From Liquidambar formosana (Eukaryota > Streptophyta > Magnoliopsida > Saxifragales > Altingiaceae): 64,000 nt of DNA. Both the position numbers and the translations under genes were made by a program. Where the stretch lies: assembly GCA_039720395.1 (NCBI GenBank), contig CM077824.1, positions 29,789,675 through 29,853,674 on the forward strand. Direction: 5' to 3'. Shown here in pieces: positions 36,129-47,752 of the stretch (within the stretch, counting starts at the first letter, position 1; each line of letters begins with the position of its first letter). The notes under the pieces are model-generated. The model saw only the letters and a list, made by a program, of their open reading frames with translations, did not search any database and was not told the origin of the DNA.

Positions 36129-36212
36129 ATGATGGGCAGATGCTCCATTCTGCCCAATGAGGTCCAGTTCTTGAATGGACTTCAACAACTTGCTGAAACT
36201 CGTCATTTCAAG
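36129..36212 (+). CDS. HAD gene exon 1
   Basis: Codes 28 residues, [12 protein letters not shown]...ETRHFK, ending aag before the donor gtaggt. Phase 0. Confidence 0.8.
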
Positions 36213-39200
36213 GTAGGTACCAAAAAATGCTTTTGTTTTCACTTTTCACCTAAAATACTTCCTGAAATTGAGTTTGTTATCGTTGTTTCTGTTGTTTTTA
36301 TTTTCTTTAATCGGGAATAAACTTCCTTACTCGTCAATTCTAGGTGCCAGATTTACCCGGAAAATATAATGAGAAGATAGTTTCTTAAACCTTTTTTGTC
36401 CTGAAAAATTTTCCGTGAAAGTTTGTTACGTGGAAACAAACGGATCCAAAGTGTCAATTTGTCATTTTATTGACCCATTATTCTGCCTCCATTTTCAAGA
36501 TTCAGTAAGTATTTTAACAACCCAAAATTGGAAAAAATTGTTGACTCACCAGGTCCACTTGGAACTTTCGGTAAAATAGAGAAGAAGTCTTTGGCATCGC
36601 GTTGTTAGCAATTTCGAAGTACTTTCTTGCTTTTGAAAGCAAAAAAGATGCATTTTATATTAACTCTTTAAAAGGCAACAAAGTATTTTTATAATTCTTA
36701 CCAAAGCATTACCTTAGGCATTCAGTGTTTTATGGGGTTAAATGTCGAATCACTGAGTCGAGCTGCAGGAGCTACTTGTATAGATGAGTTATAATTGTTG
36801 AATTTGCTATGTTCTGATGTTTGGGGTAATAATTGGGCAAATATATGAAACATCTTCTATTACGTCTAGAAAGAATGCAAATTCGGCTTTGGACAGGGTA
36901 CCCTAATCAGAATGGTAAACAAATTTGGCCGTATTGCTTATTTAAAAACGTGGCTAAGGAATGGAAAAATTTCTGAAAAATAGAATAGGTTGTTAAAATA
37001 TATCATAATTGTGACACGAAGTAGCTTGGATAATTCATAAAATTTCATGACAATCAACCAAATAATTTGGAAAATTGAATTAAAAAAAAAATTGGCTATA
37101 GGTAATAGGGTGTGAGCCAGATGTCTTTGGAAGTTTATCTCTGAGGGCCTGTTTCGTTTCTCAGAGGTTATCGTTCCTATCATGGGAAATAGTAATTTGC
37201 TTTGTTTTTGGGAGGATTTTTCATTTTTTTCTATTTGCTTTCCTTGGTTGGATAGTTTATATTTGGTTCATAATGCTTCTATTTCGATTTTTTTTTTCTT
37301 TTTTGTTCTCATTCTTATCCTCATAGTTGGGATTCAAATTTTTTTCAAAATCAATGATAGGGAATTTGTTGAAGTGGAAAGCTGATCCTTCTGGAGTTTT
37401 TTCTTGTAAGTCGTTCTTTGGGGCTTTGACTAAGTGCCTTTGAAAGTAGAAGTATTTGCATGGTTCATAGCTTGTAAGAAAATTAGTACTAATGACATGT
37501 TTAAAAGAAGGAGACCTTTTTTCTTTATTTTCTCCATAGTGGTGCATTATGTGTAAAAGGGAGGAAGAAAATGTGGATCATTTATTCTTACATTGTCTGA
37601 TTGCTAAGGGGTTATGGCAGAGGCTCTTTCATAAGGCCAAGTTGTGTTGGGTCCCTCTGAGATCTTGTGTTAATATGTTTAAGATAGATTTTGGAAGAAA
37701 TAAGAGAGCAATAATGCTTTGGAGAAGTGCATTTATGGCTGTTTTTGCGGGTTATATGGTTGGAAAGGAATGCTAGAGTGTTCGAGGATAAATTTGAGTC
37801 TATTGATGGACTGTGGGAGAATTGGAGAAAGTAAATTTTTTGCTTCTCTTTGGGCCTCAATTTCCAAAGCTTTTGTTGGGGGTGCCTTTGTTTCTTATTA
37901 AGAGTGATTGGGTATCATTTTGTAAGGTTTAGGTATCAGTTTGTAAGGTTTAGCTTTTCTTTTGAGTTGAGTCTTTTGTTATGTGTGAGGTCATCTTATC
38001 CTTGTTTCTTTTGTATTTTCTTTTTGACTATTAGTCATTCCTCCAAAAAAAAGTCTTTCTTCTTTATTTATTTATTTATTTATTATTTTATAATGTTGAT
38101 TAAAAAAAAAAAAGGCTATAGATTTGAATTTTTTGTTAGGAAAATAGAAAAAATTTGGGCAATATTTTTGGAAAAGTTAGCCTTTTAAGTAGTTTCTCAA
38201 AATGACTTTGACTAATGATCTATGTGAATAATTCAGTGAAATTTAGCCAAATAATATAAAAATTTGGAATGTCCAAAATCTCCCATAAATTTGGATAAAG
38301 TCAGGGATTTGTCAAAAAATAAAAACAAAAAACAAAAAAAATTGCCGGTTTATTCACTGAGTAAAACAATGTCTGTCATGCATGCAATTTTGATCAGCAT
38401 CAATGTGTTAGAACTTAAAATTATATAAATTGATTTTAACATTTTATTGTTTTTGAGAGCAAAAATTGAAGCAAGTTTTTCCCTGAAGAGCAAGGCAAGT
38501 ACTTCCACTATTCTGAACTAAAGATGCCTTTTAATTTTTTTTGTTGTTTGGGACAGAGAACTAAAGATGCTTAAATCAACAGTAACATTTGAAAACAAAA
38601 AATAACTATAAGCCATAAAGTTCAGATCTGAGTTCTTATTGCCTTAGTATTCTCCTGCAGTTTTGGTTTATTGTTCAGAAAACCAACCATGCCCTTGTAA
38701 TTATTCCAAAATTACGTAGAGATGGATATATTTAAAACTAGTGTGCATATATATAGGGTTTGTATGTACACACATCAAATGTTTACATTAATATGGTAAT
38801 GCATGTGTAGGCGTGGTTCTTAGATCAGTTTGGAGTCCTTCATGATGGCAAACAACCTTATCCGGGTGCAATCTCAACATGTATGTTTTCATCTATTAGT
38901 TTCAGCATTTTGGTAAGCTTTTTTTAGCTGATGCCATCAACTGCTTGCTTTCCAGAGGAGGAATGTTTTAGTGCTTGTTATTGTTAAAATTCTTTGTTTG
39001 GGTGCCAGTGGAAAAGCTAGCAACCAGTGGTACCAAGATGGTGATTATAAGTAATTCCTCAAGACGTGCATCAACAACCATGGAAAAAATGAAAAGCCTT
39101 GGATTTGATCCATCTCTCTTTGTAGGAGCCATCACTAGTGGAGAATTAACACATCAGTGCCTACAAAGGTTTGCTGTCATATCTTCTATGGTTGTAAACT

Positions 39201-42200
39201 AATATCACTGATTTCTCAATTTGTAACCAATTTATGATACTATTTGATGATAAACAAGTCAGTCCAGGTCACGCTTTACATTTGCATAAGTCATGGAGAA
39301 TAAAGGAAAATGCTACTCTTCCCAACTTTTTTCCTGCCTCTCTCATGGGTCCCGCCCCTTGTAAGAGAGTTGGGAGGTATAACACTGCCCTAGAATAAAA
39401 TATCATCAGAGTGCAAATAATTTGTATTAGTTCCTCATCTTACCAATTTGACATGTATGGGGCAATGAATATTGAAATTGTAGGGTAAAAAAAAAAAAAA
39501 TCATAAAAATATGGGTGATATGCGTCCATACCATGTGCATAATAATAATAATAATCATAATAATATCCTCCTTAGAAAAGGGCTTCTCAACCCACTACGC
39601 TCTATCCTCTCTGACAGGGCTCCAATCTAAGACAGGCTGTTTTTGAGATGAGTAGGGATAAATGTCCTGGTCTCGATGGTTTCAATATGTCTCTGTTTCA
39701 AGATTGTTGGGAGGTGATTAAGAAAGATATCATTGAGGTTCCATGGGAATGGGATAATAGTTGCACTAATGCCTCCTTCATTTGTTTGATCCCCAAGAAA
39801 GAGAGGTCTATAGGCATTAAAGACTTTAGACCCATTTGCCTTGTGACTAGTCTATACAAGTTAGTGGCTAAGGTGTTGTCCAAGAGACTTAGAGAGGTTC
39901 TTAGTGATACAGTCTCTAAAGCTCAAGGTGTCTTTGTGAAAGGGAGGCAAATAATTGATGTAGTTTTGGTGGCAAATGAAGTGTTGAAAGACTACAAAAA
40001 AAGAAAGAAAGTTTAATATTCAAATTGGATTTTGAAAAGGCTTATGATCATGTGGACTGGGACATTCTTGATTTTGTTTTAGAGCATAAAGGCTTTGGTG
40101 AGAGGTGGTGAAATTGGATGAGAGGTTGTCTCACGTCTATGAATTTTTATGTGATTGTTAATGGCAAACCTAGGGGGTGGTTCAAGGCCACTAGAGGCTG
40201 GAGACAAGGGGACCCCATTTCTCCTTTCCTTTTTACCTTAGTGGTTGATGTTCTTAGTAGGATGATCTCTAAGGTGGAGGAAGTGGGGATGGTGAAAGGT
40301 TTCGAGGTGGGTAGGGAGAGAGTTAAGAGTTTTGCATCTTTAGTTTACAAATGACACTATTTTTTTCTCTGAGGCAAATGAAGATAATTTGAGGAATTTG
40401 GTTTTATTGGTGAGGTGTTTTGAATTGATCTCGTGTTTTAAAATCAATATGGGAAAAGCTCTTTGGGAGGTGTCAATGTTGATTCCAGAAAGATTGAAAA
40501 ATTAGCGGCTGAGATTGGGTGTGGGGTCAGTGAATGGCCTATGGAGTATTTAGGTATGCCCTTAGGTGGAAACCCTATGGTTACTAGCTTTTGGGATGTG
40601 GTGATCGAGAAAATCAGCAAGAGAATAGATGGGTTGAAGAAAGCTTGTATCTCTAAGAGTGGTAGACTTACGCTGGTGCATGGGGTTCTTGCTAGTATTC
40701 TCTTTTACTATCTTTCCATTCTGTGTTACATGGACTCGGCAGATTAATCCAAAGTACCTGTGTCGACACGACACAACACGGGCGCGAGAAGAAGAAGAAG
40801 AAGAAGAAGAAGAAGAGGAAGAGGAAGAAGAAGAAAGAGGAAAGAGAGAAAGAGAGAGAGTGTGTGTATCTCGAGGCCAGATGTCGAAGGTGGCCTAGAG
40901 ATCTTGTCGGAAATGGCTTGGAGATGTCGTCGGAGGTGGCCTAGAGATGTCGCTGGAAGCCGGATTTCATGTCGGAGGTTTTCTGGTTTCAGTCGCATAG
41001 TCGAGGGGTTTCAGTCAAATAAAACCCTTAACCTTCATTTATTTTTTTAAAATTTTCAGTTAAGAGCTCATATTTAGTTTATATTTGAAATGAATAAAGT
41101 TCAAATTTATTACTTAGTGATGGAGGACAACCTCAAGAACGATGAAAGAGAGAAAAAAGTAGAGAAAGAAGCAAGAAAAGAAGCTGAACCCTAGGAGTCG
41201 ACACCAAGCATTGGGAAAATCCAATATTAATTCATGATAAGCTGAAAATTAAAGAGTTATTGGAGCCTTTATATAGAGGTCCAATTACATCAAGTATTGT
41301 AAAACTTAACGCTAAAGTCTAGGAATTTAAAACGCAACAATTTATTATTCAAAAAATAAAACTAAATAATTATAGAATAGGCCAAATTGGACCACCCTGT
41401 TGAACCATGTGTCTATTGTCCCATCAACTCTCCTGAGGTGAGAGAAAAACTCGACCTCGAGTTTGGATTGGAGTAGAGATATTGAACGCAACCTTTCTAG
41501 TGAAACAAATATTTAGAATAAATCAGCTGCTTCAAAACTTGGTGGAGAATAACGGCATCAAAGTATGCAATATGGCAAGGCTAAGATATGGCATGTAGTA
41601 TATATGGATCTTGGAATGACTCAAAGTTATCAGCACCGATAAAATCGATCTTCTCTGTTTCGAGCAAAGAGTCTGGGGAAATAATAGAATTCACTGTAGG
41701 AATAGCTTTTGGAGGAGAAACCACTTCAATCATAGTATCCAGAGATATCGAAATTCCCATATCTGAGGATGTCTCTTCTGACTTGCTCGTATCAACCACA
41801 GGTTCATGGGATAAACCAACTTTTAGTTGCATGAGCATGTTATTGGAGAAATAGTATGCTCAACATAGGCATAAGGCACTACATTCTCATAATTTGATTA
41901 AAGTCTATAGTAATTGCAACCCAAAACATAAGGCGAAATGTGTTAGGCATTTCTTCTTGTTGAGTTTCAAATCAAGTTGTTGCAGCGCCTTATCTAACCT
42001 ATCAAATCCGGCATTCAAATCACTGTAATACTGATCCATCTTTTGGTCAAGTTTAGCAGACATATTTTGAAGGGCTTTGACTACTATTTCAAATTGAGTG
42101 GGCTCCATTACTAGATACTCAAACTAATCCAAAATGCAAATAGGGTAACTTAATCCGCAGATAACTCAAACCTAGATTGGATTGGCTTGGGTCAAATTGA

Positions 42201-45200
42201 GAATAGCCTTGTCCAGATTCTGTCCACTTCAAACCTGTCATCAAACAGGCCAAATGCCTTCTTTAAAAACCTAACTAAGCTGATAACTTTGTCTCAAAAT
42301 GCCTCAACGCGATAAGGCTTCAGGCAGAGGCTCAGTAGTGCAAAGCGGCGGCTAAGTCTCGACAGCGACGACGGGGAATCGACAGTGAGGAAAAGGTGTA
42401 GACTTTCTCGCCAGCGATAATCTGATAGCTGGGGTTCAACTGATGTGGTTGTGCGATTGGCGGTTGAGGCTTGGCTTCTCGAGGTGCGACTGGTGGAAGG
42501 GGCTGATTGTTTCTTGATGGTGACAGGAAACGATGTTGGAGGACTGACGGCATTGTGGTGCGATGGTGCGAAGGCTTGTGAGTTGTGAGTATGACGTCGG
42601 TGATGGGTTTGGGTTAAAGGTAGGGGGCGATTGGGTTGGGGTTTCGATTCATTGATCTGGGTTTTGGTTTGGGTCAGGTTGATTTTGGGTTTGGGTCTGG
42701 TTGGCATTGGGTCATTGGGGTTTCACGATCTGGGGTGGGATTGAACTATGGTGTGAGCTTGCTTCCATGGTAGTTGACTGTGTAGATGGAGGTGGTGGTC
42801 AAAAGGCTTGTGATGGCTATCATTAGTGGTTGATGAGAAAACCAGATTTGGTGGCGATGGTGATAAACGGGATGGAGAGGACTGCTTTGACGGCGGTGAG
42901 CACTAATGGTTCGCCGGTGGTGAGGTTTGGGATTTATGGCAGGGGTTTCAGGTTTGGTGTGGTAACAGGACAATGGTGGATTAAAGGTTGTATTGCGATG
43001 ATTTTGGGGTTCGGAGCGCGAGACCAAAGTTTTCTTTGATACCAAGCTGATGTAGGACAACCTTAAGAACCATGAAAGAGAGAAAAAAGTAGAGAAAGAA
43101 GCAAGAAAAAGAAGCTGAATCCTAGGAGTCGGCTCCTAGGGGTGTTTGGAGTCGACACCAAACATTGGAAAAATCCAATTTTTAATTCATGATAAGCTGA
43201 AAATTAAAGAGTTATTGGAGCCTTTATATAAATGTCCAATTACATCAAATATGGTAAAACTTAACCCTAAAGTCTAGGAATTTAAAAGGCAGCAATTTAT
43301 TATTCTAAAAATAAAACTAAATAATTATGGTAAACCCTTGGTCTTTAAGTTAATAGGCCAAATTGGACCACCCTGTTGAACCATGTGTCTATTGTCCCCA
43401 TCACTTAGCCCTTCTAAATGTAATTATTATTATCGTGCCCCAAATATAAGAATGTTTACAAATTTGCCCCTACATATTTACCTTCTATAATTATATCTAA
43501 TATTTATATTTATATTTTTAAATAAATACACGTATCCCTGTACCTGTACTCAATCTTTGGATCCTTTTTAGTCGAGTCCCTGTATCCTAAATTTATAAAT
43601 TTGAGGAAATCGACACCCGGATATACACCGACACCCGATACACCAACACCTGATACCCGCATCCGAGTCTATGTAACATAGTTTTCATTTTTTAATATAC
43701 CTAAGAAAGTGGCATACTCAATTGAGAAGATTTAGAGAGACTTGGGAAGGTAGTGGTGAGGGTAAGAAGGACCATTGGGTTAAGTGGGAGGTGGTGTCTT
43801 GTTCCAAAGATAAAGGGGCTCTTGGTTTGGTAATGTTGTGGACTTATGGCTAGAAATAAGGCTTTAACTAGTAAATGGCTATGGAGATTCCCCATTGAAC
43901 AAGGTTCTTTATGGTATGCTGTTATCAAGAGCAAGTAGTCAAGTATGGGATTCAAAATAACAGGTGGGATTCTCATAGAGTTGAGGGGGAGAGCTTTCGA
44001 TGCCCTTGGAAATATATTTCTCAAGGATTACCTTGTTTTTTGAGTCATGTGAAATTTGTTGTCCGTAATGGGGCTCATATCCGTTTTTGGGAGGATATTT
44101 GGTTGGGGGAGAGACCTTTGTCCAAAGTTTATCCTCGATTGTTTCATCTTTCTTGGGCTAAAGGTGTTCATATTGCTGATTTGGTCGTGGTGGATTCCAA
44201 TTGTTTGAGCTGGAATTTTCTCTTTGCTCGTAACCTTAATGATAGGGAAGCGGAGATAGCGGCAATTCTTTTAGTGTCTATTTAAAATGTCCTTCTCGCC
44301 CCTCCATTGATGACAGGAGATTGTGGACTTGCCATTGTTATGTTTCGTTCTTTTGTAAATCCTTTTTTGAGTCTATTATTGACGATGCTTTTGTCCTTTC
44401 TTTTCTCCCTCCCGAAAGAATTTGGAAATCAAAAGTCCTTTTAAGAGTGAAGATTTTGGCCTAGTCTGCTCATTAGAAGACTAGTACCAGTGATCTGGTT
44501 TAAAAGAAGAGTGATGCAACTTTTATAACGCTCCCAAGTGTAGGATGTTACAAAGTAATATATGCTCAATGAATTCGAGGTTGAACCACAGGGAAGGGGA
44601 ATAATTAGCAGAGATGGATTAATGGTGAAATTTAAAATAAAAAAAATAGATTAAGAAAAGATTTTGGGAATTTGATTGCTTGAGTACTGAAAATTAATTT
44701 GAATAAAAACAATAATCTGAAAGCATTAAGGTTCAGAGGTCCACTCTCAACGAGTATATGATATTTGCTAACGACTCAATTTTATAACTCAATCGAGACT
44801 TGTATGAAGGATGATATCAATGGGATGATTTAACAATTTATTTTAGTTAAAATAATTCTCAAAACATGGATTCATGAAATTGATTAATTTATTACATGAG
44901 AAAACTAGTAATTTAATTCACAGGGAATTCTAAGCATTCACCACACACGAAGTTGATGATAAATCAAAGTGTTAAGTTTCCAACCTAAAAGCCTAAGCTT
45001 TTAGGTGGAGGGTCCAACAGGTATATTAAGTCATATCAACTTTTTATATTTAAACGATGTGGGATGTGAGACTTCCCAACACTCCCCCTCACGTGTAGGC
45101 CTAACAAGACAACAACGGCCTGTCACGTGGACAATAATAACGGGCTCACGAACGAAATAGGCCTAACAACAACAACAACAATAACGGGCTCACGAATGAA

Positions 45201-46604
45201 ATGACCCAAGAATGATATGCTCTGATACCATGTTAAGTTTCCAACCTAAAAGCCTAAGCTTTTAGGTGGAGGCCCAGTAGGTATATTTAGTCATATCAAC
45301 TTTTCATATTTAAATGATGTGGGATGTGGGACTTCCCAACACAAAGAATTATACAGAATAAATACTTTGCAAATTGACTAAAATCAATCAAAACTATGAA
45401 ACCTTACATTAAATCCATGAAGAATTGTTAAACAAATACCAAACAATTGTTGTGGCTTCACTCCTAGCCTTAGCAAAAGATTTATCTACTCATAATGATT
45501 GAAAATTAAAAACCTAAAGAGAAGGAGAAGAAAACTAAGAGAGGTGGAAGAAGAACAAGAGAGGAAGAGAGGGATAGGTGCATCCCTGTTATTTATTTAT
45601 TTTTTTATGTGCTTTTAGGGTTTTTAAGGGAAGAAAAATAAGGAAATAATTTGCAAATACTATTTTTTAGCAGGGCCAACTTGCAGGCTGTTTTTGCCTA
45701 CCAAACGTCAAAATCACGAAAGTTTCATGAAATACACTTTTGTCAGGCTTGGAATCTTCTTTCCAAGGACACCAATTTTGCATCAAGTGGACTTTGGAGT
45801 CAAAAGATATGGCCAAAATTCGGTGACTAATCCAAACTTCCTTTTTAGTTTTCTTTCCAACTTTGCGATTGCCAATTCCTTTGCTAAAATCTTCTACAAT
45901 TATTGCTCTTGAGCCTTATAAATTTTCCATATAATTCCAATCAATAAAAGAAAGTTTGATCCATCCAAAATAATCATGGCTTCCAAATTTGTCACCAATC
46001 GTAGGAAATCGGCTTCCGACGATTCTTCCTACGACTGAAACCAAAGGCTTTTATGCATCATAAATTTTATTTATATTTATTTATTTATTTTTATAACGGT
46101 GGAAATATCCCACAGCAAGGCCTTTGAACCCACCCATGGAACCTAAACCCCCAGCGAGACTAGCGTAGCAACCCACTGCCATGGTCCCCCACTTAAATCT
46201 TGGGTTGTCCAAACGAGGAATCGAACTAGTGACCGTACGCCTAACTACACAATCACAAGTTTTCCCTACAACACAATCACAATCATATTTTCATGGGAAC
46301 TTCCTATAAAAATAAAACACGCATTAATACGCCACTTTAAGCATAAGAACATGTATCATGAAACCTCATTTATCATGTGTAAAATGTGGAATTAAGCGTA
46401 AAATAGATGTAAAAATGCCTACTAAAATTATCACATTATTGCAATTTTAAGCTATTATCAAAGAGATCAGGGTTTGCCCGAAAGGTTTCCTCGTTATCAA
46501 AAAAAAAGAAAAGAAAAGAGGAGATCGGGGTATTGTCTTTCTCTTCATTGGTGTGTGCTATGCAAAGAAAATGAGAGTCAGTGGATCATTTTTTTGTTTT
46601 GTTT

Positions 46605-46638
<34 letters not shown>

Positions 46639-47719
46639 ATTGTTGGGTTTTGAGACAGCTTTGGGACCGCCTTTTTGTTACTGCAGATGTTGGGTCAGTC
46701 CACAACATACGGATAGCATGTTTGTGGTAGATTTTAGGGGTCTTGGAAGGACTGACAGAGCCAGAGTTTTGTGGAGCTACGCTTTGATGGCAGTGTTGTG
46801 GGTGGTTTGGATTAAAAGGAACACTAGAATCTTCAGGGACAAAGCTGAAGAGATTGATGGGTTGTTAGATTGAGTTGGTTTTATTGCTTATGGGCTTCAG
46901 AGGACAAATTTTTCGATGGCATTCCTCTTTTTCTGATTGTTAGGAATAGGGAGATTTGTTCTTCGAAGAGCACTAAGAGAAGGGGCTGAGGGGGTCTTTC
47001 CTCTGCTAGCTGTTTTTGTTTTGCAGTCCTCCTTAGGCTGTGAGGGTTGGTATTGGTTGTGTGGTTGCCTTCTTTGTAGGGTTGTTTTTGGGGGGTTTTC
47101 TTGGTGTGCTGAGGTCTATTTTCTTTTTTGGACTTCTCATCCATCTTGTATATTCTTTTCTCTATCTATACAATTTGTTTCTTTTAAAATAATAATAATA
47201 ATAATAATAATAATATTTATTTTTTTATTTGTTAGTTTGTAAGGTTTAGTTTAAACTTCATTTTATTAACAGAGTAAAAAGCCTGCCATGTTATGTGCAA
47301 AGAAGGTGTACCAATTATGGATTGAAAACATCGAAAAAAATGTTAGAAGTTTCACTGGTTTCAATATATATATTTTCATTATGCTTTTATGTTAATAATT
47401 GAGTGTAGCAAATGGAAGCTCACATTGTTGATCCATGACATTTAGTTGAAATCCTAGTACAAAAAATTTTCTAATATGGCTTAACATGAACAATTTGATG
47501 TTGAAGTTTCATATGTGAAATGTGGTTATTGTATGCTTAATTCAGCAGATTTATGGACTATTAAAATTTTTGAATGTGTATTATAACTTTTTAAGTGACT
47601 ATTCTGAAGAGTTTAGAAATCTGTTTTCATGCTAATCCATTAACAACATAACCGTTTTAACAAAAAGGAAATAAAGGAAAAGAAAAGAAAAGAAAACAGA
47701 GTTTAAAATATGAACTATC

Positions 47720-47752
<33 letters not shown>

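Larger units (their letters stand above)
40721..43681. mobile_element. Non-autonomous TIR element (hAT- or Mutator-like) with nested LTR element
   Basis: Terminal inverted repeats ctgtgttacatggactcgg and (complement of the right end) ctatgttacatagactcgg match at 17 of 19. The LINE sequence tttccatt (40713-40720) recurs as ttttcatt (43682-43689), an 8-bp duplication with one mismatch, suggesting hAT. Without the nested LTR element it is only about 670 bp and has no gene. It includes a (GAA)n stretch at 40788-40850. Confidence 0.75.
44516..46462. mobile_element. Unclassified insertion in LINE, with nested TRIM
   Basis: It interrupts the LINE between its connection region and its C-terminus. 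It begins near ataacgctcccaagtgtagg and ends near gctattatcaaa. No inverted ends, LTRs or coding region of its own were seen, and the target duplication is not resolvable. It contains the TRIM at 44970-45341 and a minus-strand SINE-like segment at about 46050-46258. Confidence 0.5.
39590..47215 (+). mobile_element. L1-type LINE, 5'-truncated, broken into three parts
   Basis: The parts are 39590-40720, 43682-44515 and 46532-47215, in one orientation and continuous at the protein level. The first part is reverse transcriptase ([60 protein letters not shown]). The second covers the connection region ([20 protein letters not shown]). The third is the zinc-binding C-terminus (about 46553-46870) and a 3' end with an (AAT)n tail at 47190-47213, typical of plant L1. 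The endonuclease is missing. The catalytic FADD box reads as FTND near 40347, and several frameshifts are present, so it is dead. Confidence 0.85.

Noticed and set aside
40659..41050. Glu/Lys/Arg-rich frames in three registers
   Set aside because: Produced by a (GAA)n microsatellite inside the non-autonomous TIR element.
42294..42707. Proline- and serine-rich minus-strand frame as a real gene
   Set aside because: It lies in the non-coding interior of a small LTR element, overlaps another frame, and has low complexity; no family recognised.
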